A DNA stretch of 64,000 nt from Candidatus Gastranaerophilales bacterium (GCA_944323955.1 CALUUK010000006.1:1-64000), one strand, 5' to 3'; counted from the stretch's first letter, positions 43,172 through 52,686 are shown. The notes: generated by a model from the letters alone, not told the origin. Numbers and translations are program-made.

Positions 43172-44401
43172 ATGAAAAGAAGAGAATTTATCGTAAACAG
43201 CGCATTAACTCTCGGTTCTGCGGCATTAATGACAGCCGGGTGCGGCAAAAAAGAAGTAATTATAAAAGAAGGTGAAATAGCTAAAAGAAAATTCAGAGAT
43301 ATAGAAGTTCCGCTTCTTGGTTTTGGCTGTATGAGACTTCCGATGCAAGGTGATGAAATAGACACTGATGAACTTGATAAAATGGTTGACTACTGTATGG
43401 AGCACGGTGCAAATTACTTTGATACCGCATATATGTATGTAAACAGCCAATCTGAAACCGCTATGGGAAAAACCTTAAGCAGATATAAAAGAGAAGATTT
43501 TATTCTGGCGGATAAAAGTCCGATATATAAAATGAAATCAAGAGAAGATGTAAGAAAAATTTTTGAAGAACAATGCAAAAAATGCAAAACCGAATATTTT
43601 GATTTTTATATGTGTCACAATATAAATCAAAATACGGTTGATACATACAGAAATGTACATATGTATGAAGAACTTCTTAAATTAAAAGAAGAAGGAAGAA
43701 TAAAATATTTAGGATTTTCTTTCCACGGCACACCTCAAATTTTAAGAGAAGTCGTAAAAGAACATAAATGGGATTTTGCCCAGCTTCAAATAAATTATCT
43801 TGATTGGGATGTTGTAAAAGCAAAAGAGCAATATGAAATTGTACAAAAAGAAAATATTCCCGTAATTGTTATGGAACCGTTAAGAGGCGGAGGACTTGTT
43901 AACCTCAGTGATGCGGTAATGAAAAAATTAAAAGAAAACCATCCCGATGCAGCTCCTGCAGGGTTTGGTTTAAGGTGGGCAGCATCAAGAGAAAATGTCA
44001 TAACGGTTTTATCGGGAATGAGCAACCTTGAACAAATAAAACAGAATATAGAAACGTTTATGAACTATAAACCAATGAGCGAAGAAGAAGAAAAAACCGC
44101 GGATGAAATGGCAAAAATAATACAATCTCAAGGAGAAATCAATTGCACCGCATGCAAATACTGCACCGAAGTTTGCCCCGTAGGAATAAATATTCCCGCT
44201 GCTTTTTCTTTATATAATCAATATAAAGTTATGAAAAACAAAATGATGTTCACAATATACTATGAAACGCTTGAGGAAGATGAAAGACCCGAAAAATGTA
44301 CAAAATGCAGCCTTTGCAACAAAAATTGCCCTCAAAGTTTAGATATTCCCAAACTTCTTGCAAAAATTGCAGCAGAATATAAAACTATAAAAGAGGGATA
44401 A
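43172..44401 (+). CDS. Tat-exported aldo/keto reductase with two [4Fe-4S] clusters
   Basis: 409 residues. The N-terminus MKRREFIVNSALTLGSAALM has a twin-arginine pair (R3-R4) and is followed by a lipobox-like MTAGC, so it is probably a Tat-exported lipoprotein. An aldo/keto reductase barrel follows (GFGCMRLPM, FDTAYMY, GFSFHG, VMEPLRGGGL). The C-terminal ferredoxin region has CTACKYCTEVCP and CTKCSLCNKNCP. The clusters suggest electron transfer with the polyferredoxin encoded next. Substrate unknown. Confidence 0.87.
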   Translation: MKRREFIVNSALTLGSAALMTAGCGKKEVIIKEGEIAKRKFRDIEVPLLGFGCMRLPMQGDEIDTDELDKMVDYCMEHGANYFDTAYMYVNSQSETAMGKTLSRYKREDFILADKSPIYKMKSREDVRKIFEEQCKKCKTEYFDFYMCHNINQNTVDTYRNVHMYEELLKLKEEGRIKYLGFSFHGTPQILREVVKEHKWDFAQLQINYLDWDVVKAKEQYEIVQKENIPVIVMEPLRGGGLVNLSDAVMKKLKENHPDAAPAGFGLRWAASRENVITVLSGMSNLEQIKQNIETFMNYKPMSEEEEKTADEMAKIIQSQGEINCTACKYCTEVCPVGINIPAAFSLYNQYKVMKNKMMFTIYYETLEEDERPEKCTKCSLCNKNCPQSLDIPKLLAKIAAEYKTIKEG

Positions 44402-44404
44402 AAA

Positions 44405-45682
44405 GTGAAGAAAAAAATACCATATACGATAAGACTTTTTATTGCCGGTTTTATATTTATATTCTCAATTCTTGCTTTTACCGGAATTTTTTATCCGTTA
44501 AATTTTCTTGACATAGAATTTAGTGCGCTCAGTCAAAGATTATTATGTAATATCTCAGCAGCCGCCATTATATTATTCTCGGTATTAATAATAATTACAT
44601 TGATTTTCGGTCGGATTTATTGTTCTTTATTCTGTCCGCTCGGTATTTTGCAGGAACTTGCAGCACTTATAATATACAGAAAAAAAAATGAAGCCGGGAA
44701 AAATCACATATTTAAATATATATTATCAGGATTGATATTCGGGGTATTAATAGCAGGCAGCGTACTTTTCATAAGATATACGGACCCTTATACAATTTTT
44801 GGTTCTGCAATAAGCGGAACCGTTTTTGGCATTACTGCAGTTTTTATTATCCTGACAATTGTATTTTTTAAAAACAGGTTTTTCTGTACCAATATTTGTC
44901 CTGTCGGCACAATATTAGGGCTTATATCAAAATTCTCCGTTAATAAAATACATATGTCAAAAGAGTGCATATCATGCGGTATGTGTGAGAGAAATTGTCC
45001 GGCAGCCTGTATTGATGCCGGTGACAATAAAATAGACAATGAAAGATGTATAAAATGTTTTAAATGCATAAGCGTATGTCCTAAAGATGCAATAAAATAC
45101 TCAAGAAAGCCGAAAGAAGAAGTAAAATTCAGTATAAAAAGACGGGAAGTCATTACAGGCATTGCATTTCTGACGACACTCGGAGCAGGTTTTGCAATGG
45201 GAATCAATTTTGCGAAAAACACGGCAAAAAAAGTAAAAAATATTATTCTGCCGGCAGGAAGTGAAAATACCGAAAGAATGCAGAACACTTGTCTAAACTG
45301 TAATTTATGTATAGAAAATTGTCCCAACAAAATACTGACAAAAGCCGATGATAAATTCGGTGCGGTTCATATTGATTACAGAAAAGGTGAAAAGTACTGT
45401 AAATACGACTGTCACAAATGTTCGCAGGTATGTCCGTCAGGTGCTATCAAGAAGATTTCTTTGGAAGAAAAACAAAAAACAAGAATTGCGATGGCAATGA
45501 TAAATGAAAATTGTGATAAATGCAAAAACTGTGTAAGAGAATGTCCGACCGGAGCAATTGTCTATGAACAAGACAGCTACAGGGTTGACGGTTCAAAATG
45601 TATCGGATGCGGAAAATGTAAAACATATTGTCCTAATAACGCCATAGAAATTTTTGCAGTCAAAGAGCAATCTGTTATATAA
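44405..45682 (+). CDS. NapH-like membrane ferredoxin fused to a Tat-type polyferredoxin
   Basis: 425 residues. Residues 1 to about 175 have about five membrane helices and two CxxxCP motifs ([16 protein letters not shown]), as in NapH/MauN. Two ferredoxin motifs ([24 protein letters not shown]) follow. Then comes an internal [19 protein letters not shown] segment (near residue 245), which looks like a Tat signal anchor. Four more CP-type ferredoxin motifs complete the C-terminus. This resembles NapH joined to NapG. It probably takes electrons from quinol to the exported reductase (inference). Confidence 0.8.
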   Translation: MKKKIPYTIRLFIAGFIFIFSILAFTGIFYPLNFLDIEFSALSQRLLCNISAAAIILFSVLIIITLIFGRIYCSLFCPLGILQELAALIIYRKKNEAGKNHIFKYILSGLIFGVLIAGSVLFIRYTDPYTIFGSAISGTVFGITAVFIILTIVFFKNRFFCTNICPVGTILGLISKFSVNKIHMSKECISCGMCERNCPAACIDAGDNKIDNERCIKCFKCISVCPKDAIKYSRKPKEEVKFSIKRREVITGIAFLTTLGAGFAMGINFAKNTAKKVKNIILPAGSENTERMQNTCLNCNLCIENCPNKILTKADDKFGAVHIDYRKGEKYCKYDCHKCSQVCPSGAIKKISLEEKQKTRIAMAMINENCDKCKNCVRECPTGAIVYEQDSYRVDGSKCIGCGKCKTYCPNNAIEIFAVKEQSVI

Positions 45683-45702
45683 TAGAAAAAAAGGAGCAGA
45701 TT

Positions 45703-45927
45703 ATGTCAATAGGAATACAGGAAATAGTATTAATATTAATTGTAGTTGTACTTTTATTCGGAGGGAAAAAGATTCCCGAACTGGCAAGAGCATTAGGAAA
45801 AGCCTCTTATGAATTTAAGAAAGCCAAACAGACAATTCAAAAAGAAGCTGAAGAATTAGCAGAAGCGGTAAAAGAAGAACCGTCAGAATATAAAATAAAA
45901 GATGATGTCAAAAATCCGGAAGTATAA
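45703..45927 (+). CDS. tatA: Sec-independent translocase TatA/E-like subunit
   Basis: 74 residues. One N-terminal membrane helix, then [16 protein letters not shown], the conserved FG hinge and amphipathic helix of TatA, and an acidic tail. It oligomerises to form the passage for folded proteins. The ribosome binding site is AAAAGGAG. Placed directly after two genes that carry twin-arginine motifs and 3 bases before tatC. No separate tatB is visible; a TatAC-type minimal system is likely. Confidence 0.93.
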   Translation: MSIGIQEIVLILIVVVLLFGGKKIPELARALGKASYEFKKAKQTIQKEAEELAEAVKEEPSEYKIKDDVKNPEV

Positions 45928-45930
45928 TAA

Positions 45931-46665
45931 ATGCCCGAAGATAAAGATGAAAGCCTTATATATCATCTTGAAGAATTAAGAAATGTCTTAATTAAATGTT
46001 TTTGCGCCATTGGTATTGTATTGCCTTTTGCTTTTTATATATCACCAAAAGCACTTAATTTTCTGACAAAAACACTCATCGGAGATAATAATATAACATT
46101 TAATTACTTTGCTCCGATGGAAGTATTTATTTTACAGATTAAATTGGCGCTTTTAATTGATATAATAATATGTTTTCCGTACATTTCAAAAAAAATATGG
46201 GATTTTATTCTGCCCGCACTTTACGAAAAAGAAAAAAAATTTATTAAATCGATAGTTTTAACATCAAGTACTTTATTTGCGGCAGGAGTTATATTCTGCA
46301 TATTTATGATTCTGCCGTTAATAATTAATTTTGGAATGAGTTTCGCCGGAAACAATGTACAGGCACTTTTCGGTATTTCAAACGTAGTCAGCCTTGCGCT
46401 CTGGCTTGGTTTTGTTTTCGGATTAATGTTTCAGGTTCCTTTAGTTGTAAATCTTTTAATAAAATGGGATATTATATCTTATGAAGCGGTAAGTTCAAAG
46501 CGGTCATATATAATCGTTCTATTACTTATAGCCGCAGCCATTTTAACACCGCCCGACATAGTCAGCCAGATACTGCTTTTCACTCCCACATATTTGCTTT
46601 TTGAACTCGGACTTCTTTTTTCAAAGCGTAAAACAGCCGTAAAAACTGAGCAGGAAGATGAATAA
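45931..46665 (+). CDS. tatC: Sec-independent translocase TatC
   Basis: 244 residues with six membrane helices. The N-terminal HLEELRNVLIK recognises the twin-arginine signal, and FNYFAPMEVFILQIKLA and LTPPDIVSQILLFTPTYLLFE are family signatures. It is the substrate receptor of the Tat system in the inner membrane. The stop overlaps the possible first codon of larB, so expression may continue into the lar genes. Confidence 0.95.
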   Translation: MPEDKDESLIYHLEELRNVLIKCFCAIGIVLPFAFYISPKALNFLTKTLIGDNNITFNYFAPMEVFILQIKLALLIDIIICFPYISKKIWDFILPALYEKEKKFIKSIVLTSSTLFAAGVIFCIFMILPLIINFGMSFAGNNVQALFGISNVVSLALWLGFVFGLMFQVPLVVNLLIKWDIISYEAVSSKRSYIIVLLLIAAAILTPPDIVSQILLFTPTYLLFELGLLFSKRKTAVKTEQEDE

Positions 46666-46666
46666 T

Positions 46667-47347
46667 ATGAATACGGAAGATTTTAAAGATATCGGTTTTG
46701 CAAAATTGGATACGGGGAGAAAATTGCGCAGAGGATTTTCTGAAGCCGTTTTTTGTGAGTGTAAAACAAAAGATCAGCTTATTCAAATTTTTCGGACATT
46801 TAAAGACTCCGGTCAAAATGTTTTAGGCACGCGTGCGAATAAAGAACAAGCGGATGCAGTGCAAAAAGAGATAGAAGAAGTAAAATACAATGAAATATCA
46901 CGCACGCTTACATTAATTCAAAAACCGATAAAAAAAGAAGGTGAAATTGCAATTTGTACAGGCGGTACCGGAGACATACCGGTAGCTGAAGAAGCGGCTG
47001 TAACTGCTGAATTTTACGGAAGCAGAGTAAAAAAATATTATGATATCGGAATTGCAGGCATACACAGACTTTTTGCGAAAATGGAGGATATAAAAAAAGC
47101 AAATGTAATAATAGCAGTTGCGGGGATGGAAGGTGCTTTAGGAGGCGTTATAGCAGGAATGACGGATATTCCCGTCATTGCCGTTCCCACTTCAATAGGA
47201 TACGGAACATCATTTAAAGGACTTTCAGCACTTTTAACAATGCTTAATTCCTGTGCGGAAGGTATGACGGTTGTCAATATTGATAACGGATTTAATGCAG
47301 GTTACAGTGCTAACTTAATAAACAGAAAAATATCGGGAGTAAACTAA
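46667..47347 (+). CDS. larB: Pyridinium-3,5-biscarboxylic acid mononucleotide synthase LarB
   Basis: 226 residues. Carboxylates nicotinic acid adenine dinucleotide in the first step of nickel-pincer nucleotide synthesis. The C-terminal PurE-like domain has ICTGGTGDIPVAEEA, YDIGIAGIHR, AGMEGALGGVIAG and VPTSIGYG. I chose the ATG at 46667 because AGGAAG (46652-46657) is 9 bases away; ATG 46658 has no room. The stop and the larC start share TAATG. Confidence 0.93.
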   Translation: MNTEDFKDIGFAKLDTGRKLRRGFSEAVFCECKTKDQLIQIFRTFKDSGQNVLGTRANKEQADAVQKEIEEVKYNEISRTLTLIQKPIKKEGEIAICTGGTGDIPVAEEAAVTAEFYGSRVKKYYDIGIAGIHRLFAKMEDIKKANVIIAVAGMEGALGGVIAGMTDIPVIAVPTSIGYGTSFKGLSALLTMLNSCAEGMTVVNIDNGFNAGYSANLINRKISGVN

Positions 47348-48122
47348 TGACTAATTTATATTTTGAGTGTACAAACGGAATTTCGGGAGATATGGCAGTT
47401 GCGGCACTTATAAGTTTGGGCGCAGACAAAAAAAACTGATAAAAGCACTTAATTCAATGAATTTACATAATGAATTTACTTATGAAATAAAAGAAGTGAA
47501 AATAAATTCAATAAAAGCGGCAGATTTCAACGTAATTTATGATGAAACGCTTGAACATCATCATAATGAAAACAGTCATGAACACCATCATCACCACCAT
47601 AGAAATTTAAATAACGTAATTAAAATTATAGATAATGCCGAAATAACACATAGCACGAAAGAACTGGCAAAGAAGATTTTTACCATTGTTGCTGAAGCAG
47701 AAGCCTCCGTTCACGGAAAGAATATAGAAAATGTCCATTTTCATGAAGTCGGTGCAGTAGATTCAATAGCAGACATTGTTTCTTTCGCGGTTCTTTTAGA
47801 TGATTTAGAACCTGAAAAAGTATATTTCGGAACACTGACGGAAGGCATGGGAAGTGTAAAATGCGCACACGGAATTATGTCAGTACCTGTTCCTGCCGTA
47901 TGTGAAATTGTATCAAAATATAAATTGCCAATAAGAATATGCAATATTGAAGGAGAAATGATAACTCCGACAGGAGCGGCAATTGCGGCAGCATTATATA
48001 CGGGAGAAAAACTTCCTGAAAAATTTATAATACAAAGAACCGGCAACGGTGCCGGAAAAAGACCTTATCCAAATCCTGTTTTAAGAGTCATGGCAATCGA
48101 AACTGTCTTTGATAACCAATAA
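47347..48122 (+). pseudogene. larC: LarC, frameshifted near the start and lacking the C-terminal domain
   Basis: LarC is the CTP-dependent nickel cyclometallase of the lar pathway. The start MTNLYFECTNGISGDMAVAAL is canonical, but the frame stops after codon 30 (TGA at 47437). One extra A in the A8 tract at 47428-47435 would rejoin it to KLIKALNSMNLHNEF and give about 258 residues. A His-rich loop (EHHHHHH, near 47580) is typical of nickel handling. The protein ends near VLRVMAIETVF, where the N-terminal (LarC1) domain ends; the usual C-terminal domain of about 140 residues is absent. Confidence 0.8.
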
Positions 48123-48628
48123 TGTTGCAATTATCATAATTAAAAGAGCCGCATAAAATTGTATTTGGGGTCTTTCGTTCAATATTAAAATACTGAAAAA
48201 TACTCCTAAAAAAGGAGCAATAGCGTAAAGGGCACCTGTTTTTGCGGCACCGAGATATCTTTGAGCATATATATAAAGACATACACTTATACCGTAAGAT
48301 AAAAAGCCCAGAATAAGAGAAATAAGAATCCATTTTATTTCGGGGAAAGCCTCACCTGCAAATAATGCAAGAATCAAACTGCCAAGTCCGGAAAAACAAC
48401 CTTTAATGATGGTAATTTGCCTTGTATCTTTGCTGCTTATTTTTTCACTGTAAAAGAAGTCATAAGAAGTCCAAAGCCCGCGCCCAAATACAAAAAAGCA
48501 CCCAGCATTGTACTTGGCACATGAAAACCTATAATCTTTGCACACGGAATACACACTGCATACAATCCGGCAGCTAAAAGAGCACTCAAAACAGCTATTT
48601 GAGAATTATTTATTTTAAAGAATTTCAT
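48081..48628 (-). pseudogene. Decayed EamA/DMT-family transporter
   Basis: Two frames on the minus strand make one EamA protein. From ATG 48628 the frame ends after SFTVKK at a TAA near 48437. Adding one A to the A6 tract (48440-48445) continues into ISSKDTRQITIIKG and runs to 48081. The rejoined protein has about 180 residues and six or so helices, against about 290 residues and ten helices for the family. The middle is missing, so there is an internal deletion as well as the frameshift. It overlaps larE by 14 bases and larC by 42 bases at the 3' end. Confidence 0.75.
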
Positions 48629-49412
48629 TCATGCTTCCCGTTCGATATCCTGATAAATCCATTGTCACGTATTTAAATCCGATTTTTTTTAACTCGGATA
48701 CAACAGCCTCCCTGTTATTTAAAAGTTTGTCCAATTGTTCTTCAGGAACCTCAATTCTGGCAATGTCCCTGTGCACTCTGACTCTTAGTTGAGAAAAAGA
48801 TAACCCTGATAAAAATAATTCCGCACTTTCTATCATATGAAGTTTCTCTCGGGTAATTTCTTCACCATATGCAATACGTGAAGCGAGACAGGCAAAGGAT
48901 GGTTTATTCCATGATTTTATATTCATTTTTTCAGCCATAAACCTGATTTCTTCTTTATTTAATCCCGCATATTTAAGCGGACTTTTTATTGCAAGTTCCG
49001 TCAATGCTTTTAAACCGGGCCTGTAATCATTATCATCATCAGCATTAGAACCGTCCAATACATTTTCAATATTATTTGCCGCTGCTAATTCTTTTATTTG
49101 CTTAAAAAGTTCTTTTTTGCACAAATAACATCTGTTAATCGGATTAACTTTAAAACCGTGAGTCCCGAAACAGTCAAAATCAAAAATAATATGTTTTATT
49201 TTTTCTTGTTTACAAAAATCAATTGCATCATTAAGCTCTTTTTCAGGCAAAAGAGAAGAAGCAGCCGTAATTGCAATTACTTTTAAACCCGGAATATTTT
49301 TAGCAATTTTTAAAAGAAAAGAAGAATCAACACCGGCAGAAAAAGCAACTGCTGCATTATTTAAATTTTTTAAATATGTTTGAAGTTTCTCGATTTTATT
49401 TTCTGACAACAT
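48615..49412 (-). CDS. larE: ATP-dependent sacrificial sulfur transferase LarE
   Basis: 265 residues. PP-loop SAGVDSSFLL near the N-terminus activates the carboxylate of the nickel-pincer precursor with ATP. Several cysteines are present (CYLCKKELF, FACLASRIAYG); the enzyme donates sulfur from a cysteine or from an iron-sulfur cluster in different subclasses. I took ATG 49412 (MLSENKIEK) with GGAAGAG upstream. It points towards larBC on the other strand. LarA itself is not in the window. Confidence 0.92.
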   Translation of the reverse strand: MLSENKIEKLQTYLKNLNNAAVAFSAGVDSSFLLKIAKNIPGLKVIAITAASSLLPEKELNDAIDFCKQEKIKHIIFDFDCFGTHGFKVNPINRCYLCKKELFKQIKELAAANNIENVLDGSNADDDNDYRPGLKALTELAIKSPLKYAGLNKEEIRFMAEKMNIKSWNKPSFACLASRIAYGEEITREKLHMIESAELFLSGLSFSQLRVRVHRDIARIEVPEEQLDKLLNNREAVVSELKKIGFKYVTMDLSGYRTGSMNEIL

Positions 49413-49513
49413 ACAAACTCTTCCCGTTATCAATGATAACATAAAAGATTTGAACAATTTTTCTAAAAATGCTATGCTGATATCATCTTTTTAATCATCT
49501 TTAAAATGAAATA

Positions 49514-50254
49514 ATGAGCAATAAATATTCTGAAACAATAACAATAAAATATTCGGAAACCGATCAAAATCTTGCAATGAAACCTTTCGCTTTGTTAAAT
49601 TTTCTGCAGGATATAGCCGGTAAAAATGCAGAAGATCTGGGGTTTGGATATTCTTTTATGCATCCACAAAATTATGCATGGTTCTTAATAAAATACCGGA
49701 TGGAATTTGAAGAATACCCTTTTGATATTCAAAATCTAACTCTTGTAACAGAGCCAAGAGGTTATAACAAAATATTTGCGTATCGTAATTTTGCAATAAT
49801 GAAAAATGAAAAAACAATTGCAAAAATATCAAGTATGTGGTCAATCATTGATACGGTAAAACACTCAATGATTCCCGTTAAAGAAGTCATTAACAGCCCG
49901 TACATGCCCGCATTTGAGAAAAATGCCGAAGATTTAAATTTTGCCAAAATATCACCTCTTACCAAAATTGACACATTAATGGAATTTGAAGTAAGATATA
50001 ACGACCTTGACGTAAACGGTCATGCAAATAACGTTAACTATATTGTGTGGGCATTTGAACCGTTAACATTTGATTTTAAAAATACCCGCAGAATTAAAAC
50101 TTTAGACATAGTTTACAAAAAAGAAGCAAAATACGGCGAAACAATAGTTTCGCAAATTGAATTTAAAAACAATACAACAATTCATTGTTTAAAAAATAGA
50201 GCAGGCGAAGATTTGTGCCTTATTGAATGTGAGTGGGAAGAAATACAAAAATAG
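49514..50254 (+). CDS. Acyl-ACP thioesterase
   Basis: 246 residues, two hotdog domains in FatA/FatB fashion. N-terminal hotdog has KYSETDQN and NFLQDIAGKNAEDLGFG; C-terminal hotdog has VRYNDLDVNGHANNVNYIVWA, with the catalytic Asp, Asn and His residues in this segment. It releases free fatty acids from acyl carrier protein. An acyl-CoA synthetase gene follows after about 70 bases, so the fatty acid released could be re-activated to the CoA form. Confidence 0.88.
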   Translation: MSNKYSETITIKYSETDQNLAMKPFALLNFLQDIAGKNAEDLGFGYSFMHPQNYAWFLIKYRMEFEEYPFDIQNLTLVTEPRGYNKIFAYRNFAIMKNEKTIAKISSMWSIIDTVKHSMIPVKEVINSPYMPAFEKNAEDLNFAKISPLTKIDTLMEFEVRYNDLDVNGHANNVNYIVWAFEPLTFDFKNTRRIKTLDIVYKKEAKYGETIVSQIEFKNNTTIHCLKNRAGEDLCLIECEWEEIQK

Positions 50255-50326
50255 TTAAAAAATTGTATTTTTTAGAAAAAAAGCCTAAAATTCTATTATA
50301 GGGGAATATGTGTAAAAAGGGTAAAT

Positions 50327-52003
50327 ATGGAATTAAGAAACAGCGGAATATTATCTCTTCTGGAGAGCAAAACGGCGGATTATCAAGGAAGAGTGGCTCT
50401 CGGAATAAAAGGGCAATACGGATGGAGAGAATTTACATATAAAGGTATCGGTCTTCTTTCAAGAAAAATAGCCAGATATTTAATTGAAGATTTAAATATA
50501 AAAAAGGGAGAAAAACTTGCAATATTGTCAGAGTCAAAACCCGAATACGGCGCCTGTGTGTTCTCTTCGGTACTGGCAGGATGTGTAACAATTCCGCTGG
50601 ATATAAAGTTATCTTTATATGAACTGAAATCCATTTTATCGGATTGTCTTCCGTCTGTTATTCTTGTGTCCAAAAACTATTTAACCGCAGCTCTTGAGCT
50701 TCAAAAGGAAATTCCGGAAATAAAACACATAATAGTAAATGACGAATACGGTGAAGAAGGAGATATAAAAGATATTTATTCACTGCCCGACAAATACGAT
50801 GCAAAATGGCGGCAGAGAAGCTCAAAATCAACGGCATTTATTATTTATACATCAGGAACAACAGGTGCACCAAAAGGAGTCGAAATATCATTCGGAAACG
50901 TTAACGCACAACTTGAAGACCTGACGGATGCAATAAATAAAATTCTGCCAAACGGAAACACAATAAATATGATGTCCATACTTCCGATGAATCACCTGTT
51001 TGAAATGACTGTAGGTTTTTGCACTTTTTTAAATTTCGGACATACAATTTACTATACAAACAGTTTAAAACCAAAAGATATTACTTCTGTGATGAGAGAA
51101 AAACGTATTCAATTCATGATAGTTGTTCCCGCATTTTTAAAACTGTTAAAAGCCGGTATTGAAAAAGAAATAAATAACTCGCCTGAATATATCGGAAAAA
51201 TATTTAATTTTCTATATACTTTATCAGAATATATCCCGTTTTATTGCATAAGGAAAATGCTGTTTTGGAAAATCCATAAAAGTATGGGAGGAAAATTTTT
51301 CGGTTGTATTTCAGGCGGAGCTCCATTAGATACAGAAGTAGGAAAATTTTTTGAAACAATAGGAATAAAAGTATATCAAGGCTATGGTTTATCGGAAGCA
51401 AGTCCGGTTGTATCCGTTAATACAGATAAAAGAAAAGAACTTGCATCTGTCGGCAGGCCGCTGCGCCATTTTGAAGCAAAAACCGATGAACAAACAGGCG
51501 AGCTGCTTTTAAGAGGTCCTTCCGTTATGAAAGGCTATCATAATCAACCCGATATGACAGCGGAAATAATCGATGAACAAGGATGGCTTCATACCGGAGA
51601 TATTGCAACAATAGACAAAGACGGTCATTTGTTCATAACGGGACGTATAAAAAATATGATTGTTCTTCAAGGCGGCAAAAAAGTATTCCCGGAAGAAGTT
51701 GAAGCTATTCTTGAAAAAAGTAATTACATTGCGGAAGTCTGCGTTTTGGGAATATCAAGAACATTCGGTTCAAAAGAAGATACTGAAGAAGTAACGGCAA
51801 TTGTTGTTCCGAAAATTGATTTATATAATTCATATTCAGATGACGACATTGAAAAAATGATAAAACTTGATATTAAATCCTTATCAACAAGACTTGCACA
51901 ATATAAAAGACCGACAAATATTATTATCTCAAAAAACGAACTGCCGAAAACAACAACAAGAAAAGTAAAACGGAAAGAACTAAAAGAGTTAATTAAAATT
52001 TAA
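50327..52003 (+). CDS. AMP-forming long-chain acyl-CoA synthetase-like enzyme
   Basis: 558 residues of the ANL superfamily. P-loop YTSGTTGAPKGVE, the ATP-contact YQGYGLSEASPVVS, the hinge TGRIKNMIVLQGGKKVFPEEVE and the C-terminal catalytic lysine in TTTRKVKRKEL. It adenylates a carboxylate, most likely a fatty acid given the thioesterase upstream, then transfers it to CoA or another thiol. No membrane helix stands out. The final stop lies inside the stem of the terminator that follows. Confidence 0.87.
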   Translation: MELRNSGILSLLESKTADYQGRVALGIKGQYGWREFTYKGIGLLSRKIARYLIEDLNIKKGEKLAILSESKPEYGACVFSSVLAGCVTIPLDIKLSLYELKSILSDCLPSVILVSKNYLTAALELQKEIPEIKHIIVNDEYGEEGDIKDIYSLPDKYDAKWRQRSSKSTAFIIYTSGTTGAPKGVEISFGNVNAQLEDLTDAINKILPNGNTINMMSILPMNHLFEMTVGFCTFLNFGHTIYYTNSLKPKDITSVMREKRIQFMIVVPAFLKLLKAGIEKEINNSPEYIGKIFNFLYTLSEYIPFYCIRKMLFWKIHKSMGGKFFGCISGGAPLDTEVGKFFETIGIKVYQGYGLSEASPVVSVNTDKRKELASVGRPLRHFEAKTDEQTGELLLRGPSVMKGYHNQPDMTAEIIDEQGWLHTGDIATIDKDGHLFITGRIKNMIVLQGGKKVFPEEVEAILEKSNYIAEVCVLGISRTFGSKEDTEEVTAIVVPKIDLYNSYSDDDIEKMIKLDIKSLSTRLAQYKRPTNIIISKNELPKTTTRKVKRKELKELIKI

Positions 52004-52030
52004 AAATCAGGCAATGCCTGATTTTTAAAT
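52002..52030 (+). terminator. Intrinsic terminator after the acyl-CoA synthetase gene
   Basis: Inverted repeat 52002-52012 with 52016-52026 (AAAAATCAGGC/GCCTGATTTTT) ending in a T run. The flanking A run would let it work in both directions. Confidence 0.85.
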
Positions 52031-52046
52031 TTTTTATATAAATTAC

Positions 52047-52075
52047 TTGACAATTTATAGACAGTTGTCTATAAT
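52047..52075 (+). promoter_or_regulatory. Consensus promoter with a palindromic SOS-type operator
   Basis: TTGACA (52047-52052), 17-base spacer, TATAAT (52070-52075). A perfect 9+2+9 palindrome (52055-52074; TTATAGACA, GT, TGTCTATAA) fills the spacer and overlaps the -10, an ideal place for repression. The -10 ends six bases before the ATG, so the mRNA should be leaderless. Confidence 0.85.
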
Positions 52076-52081
52076 ATAAAT

Positions 52082-52657
52082 ATGCTTACAGATAAACAAA
52101 AAAAATTCTTTGAAAAATTAAAAGAATTATACGGAAAAGAAATATTGCCAAGTTTTGATATTATTGCAAAAGACTTTGGGTTCAAGCATAAAAATTCGGT
52201 ATGGCAATACTTCAATAAGCTAAAAGAAGAAAATCTCATACTGGAAAAGAATAACAGATTTTGTATAAACAAAGATTTATTCGGAGCAGTATTATTTTCT
52301 TCCGTTGTAAAAGCAGGTTTTGCTTCCGTGGCAGACGACTATATAGAAAAAAGAATATCTTTGGATGAAAGTTTTAACATAAATGATTCCTCTACATTCT
52401 TATTTACGGTGTCTGGCGATTCAATGATAGACTTAGGAATATTTGAAGGTGATAAAGTTATTATACAAAAAACTAACACGGCAAAAGACGGAGATATTGT
52501 TATTGCGTACATAGACGGTGGATACACTCTAAAAACTTACCGCAATAAAAATTCAAAAGTATGGCTGGAGCCTGCCAATGCAAATTATCCCAATTTATAC
52601 CCGAAAGAACAATTAATAATTTTCGGCGTAGCACAAGGGATTGTAAGAAAATTTTAA
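52082..52657 (+). CDS. LexA/UmuD-type self-cleaving repressor
   Basis: 191 residues. Residues 1-65 form a LexA-like winged-helix region (KNSVWQYFNKLKEE). The cleavage site is Ala78-Gly79 and the catalytic dyad is Ser114 (SGDSM) and Lys151 (TLK), so RecA-stimulated self-cleavage is expected. It combines a DNA-binding domain with a UmuD-like protease domain and precedes umuC, so it probably represses its own operon through the palindrome at its promoter. No ribosome binding site; leaderless start predicted. Confidence 0.88.
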   Translation: MLTDKQKKFFEKLKELYGKEILPSFDIIAKDFGFKHKNSVWQYFNKLKEENLILEKNNRFCINKDLFGAVLFSSVVKAGFASVADDYIEKRISLDESFNINDSSTFLFTVSGDSMIDLGIFEGDKVIIQKTNTAKDGDIVIAYIDGGYTLKTYRNKNSKVWLEPANANYPNLYPKEQLIIFGVAQGIVRKF

Positions 52658-52686
52658 TCTTCCAACAAACATTTATAATTTTTCCT

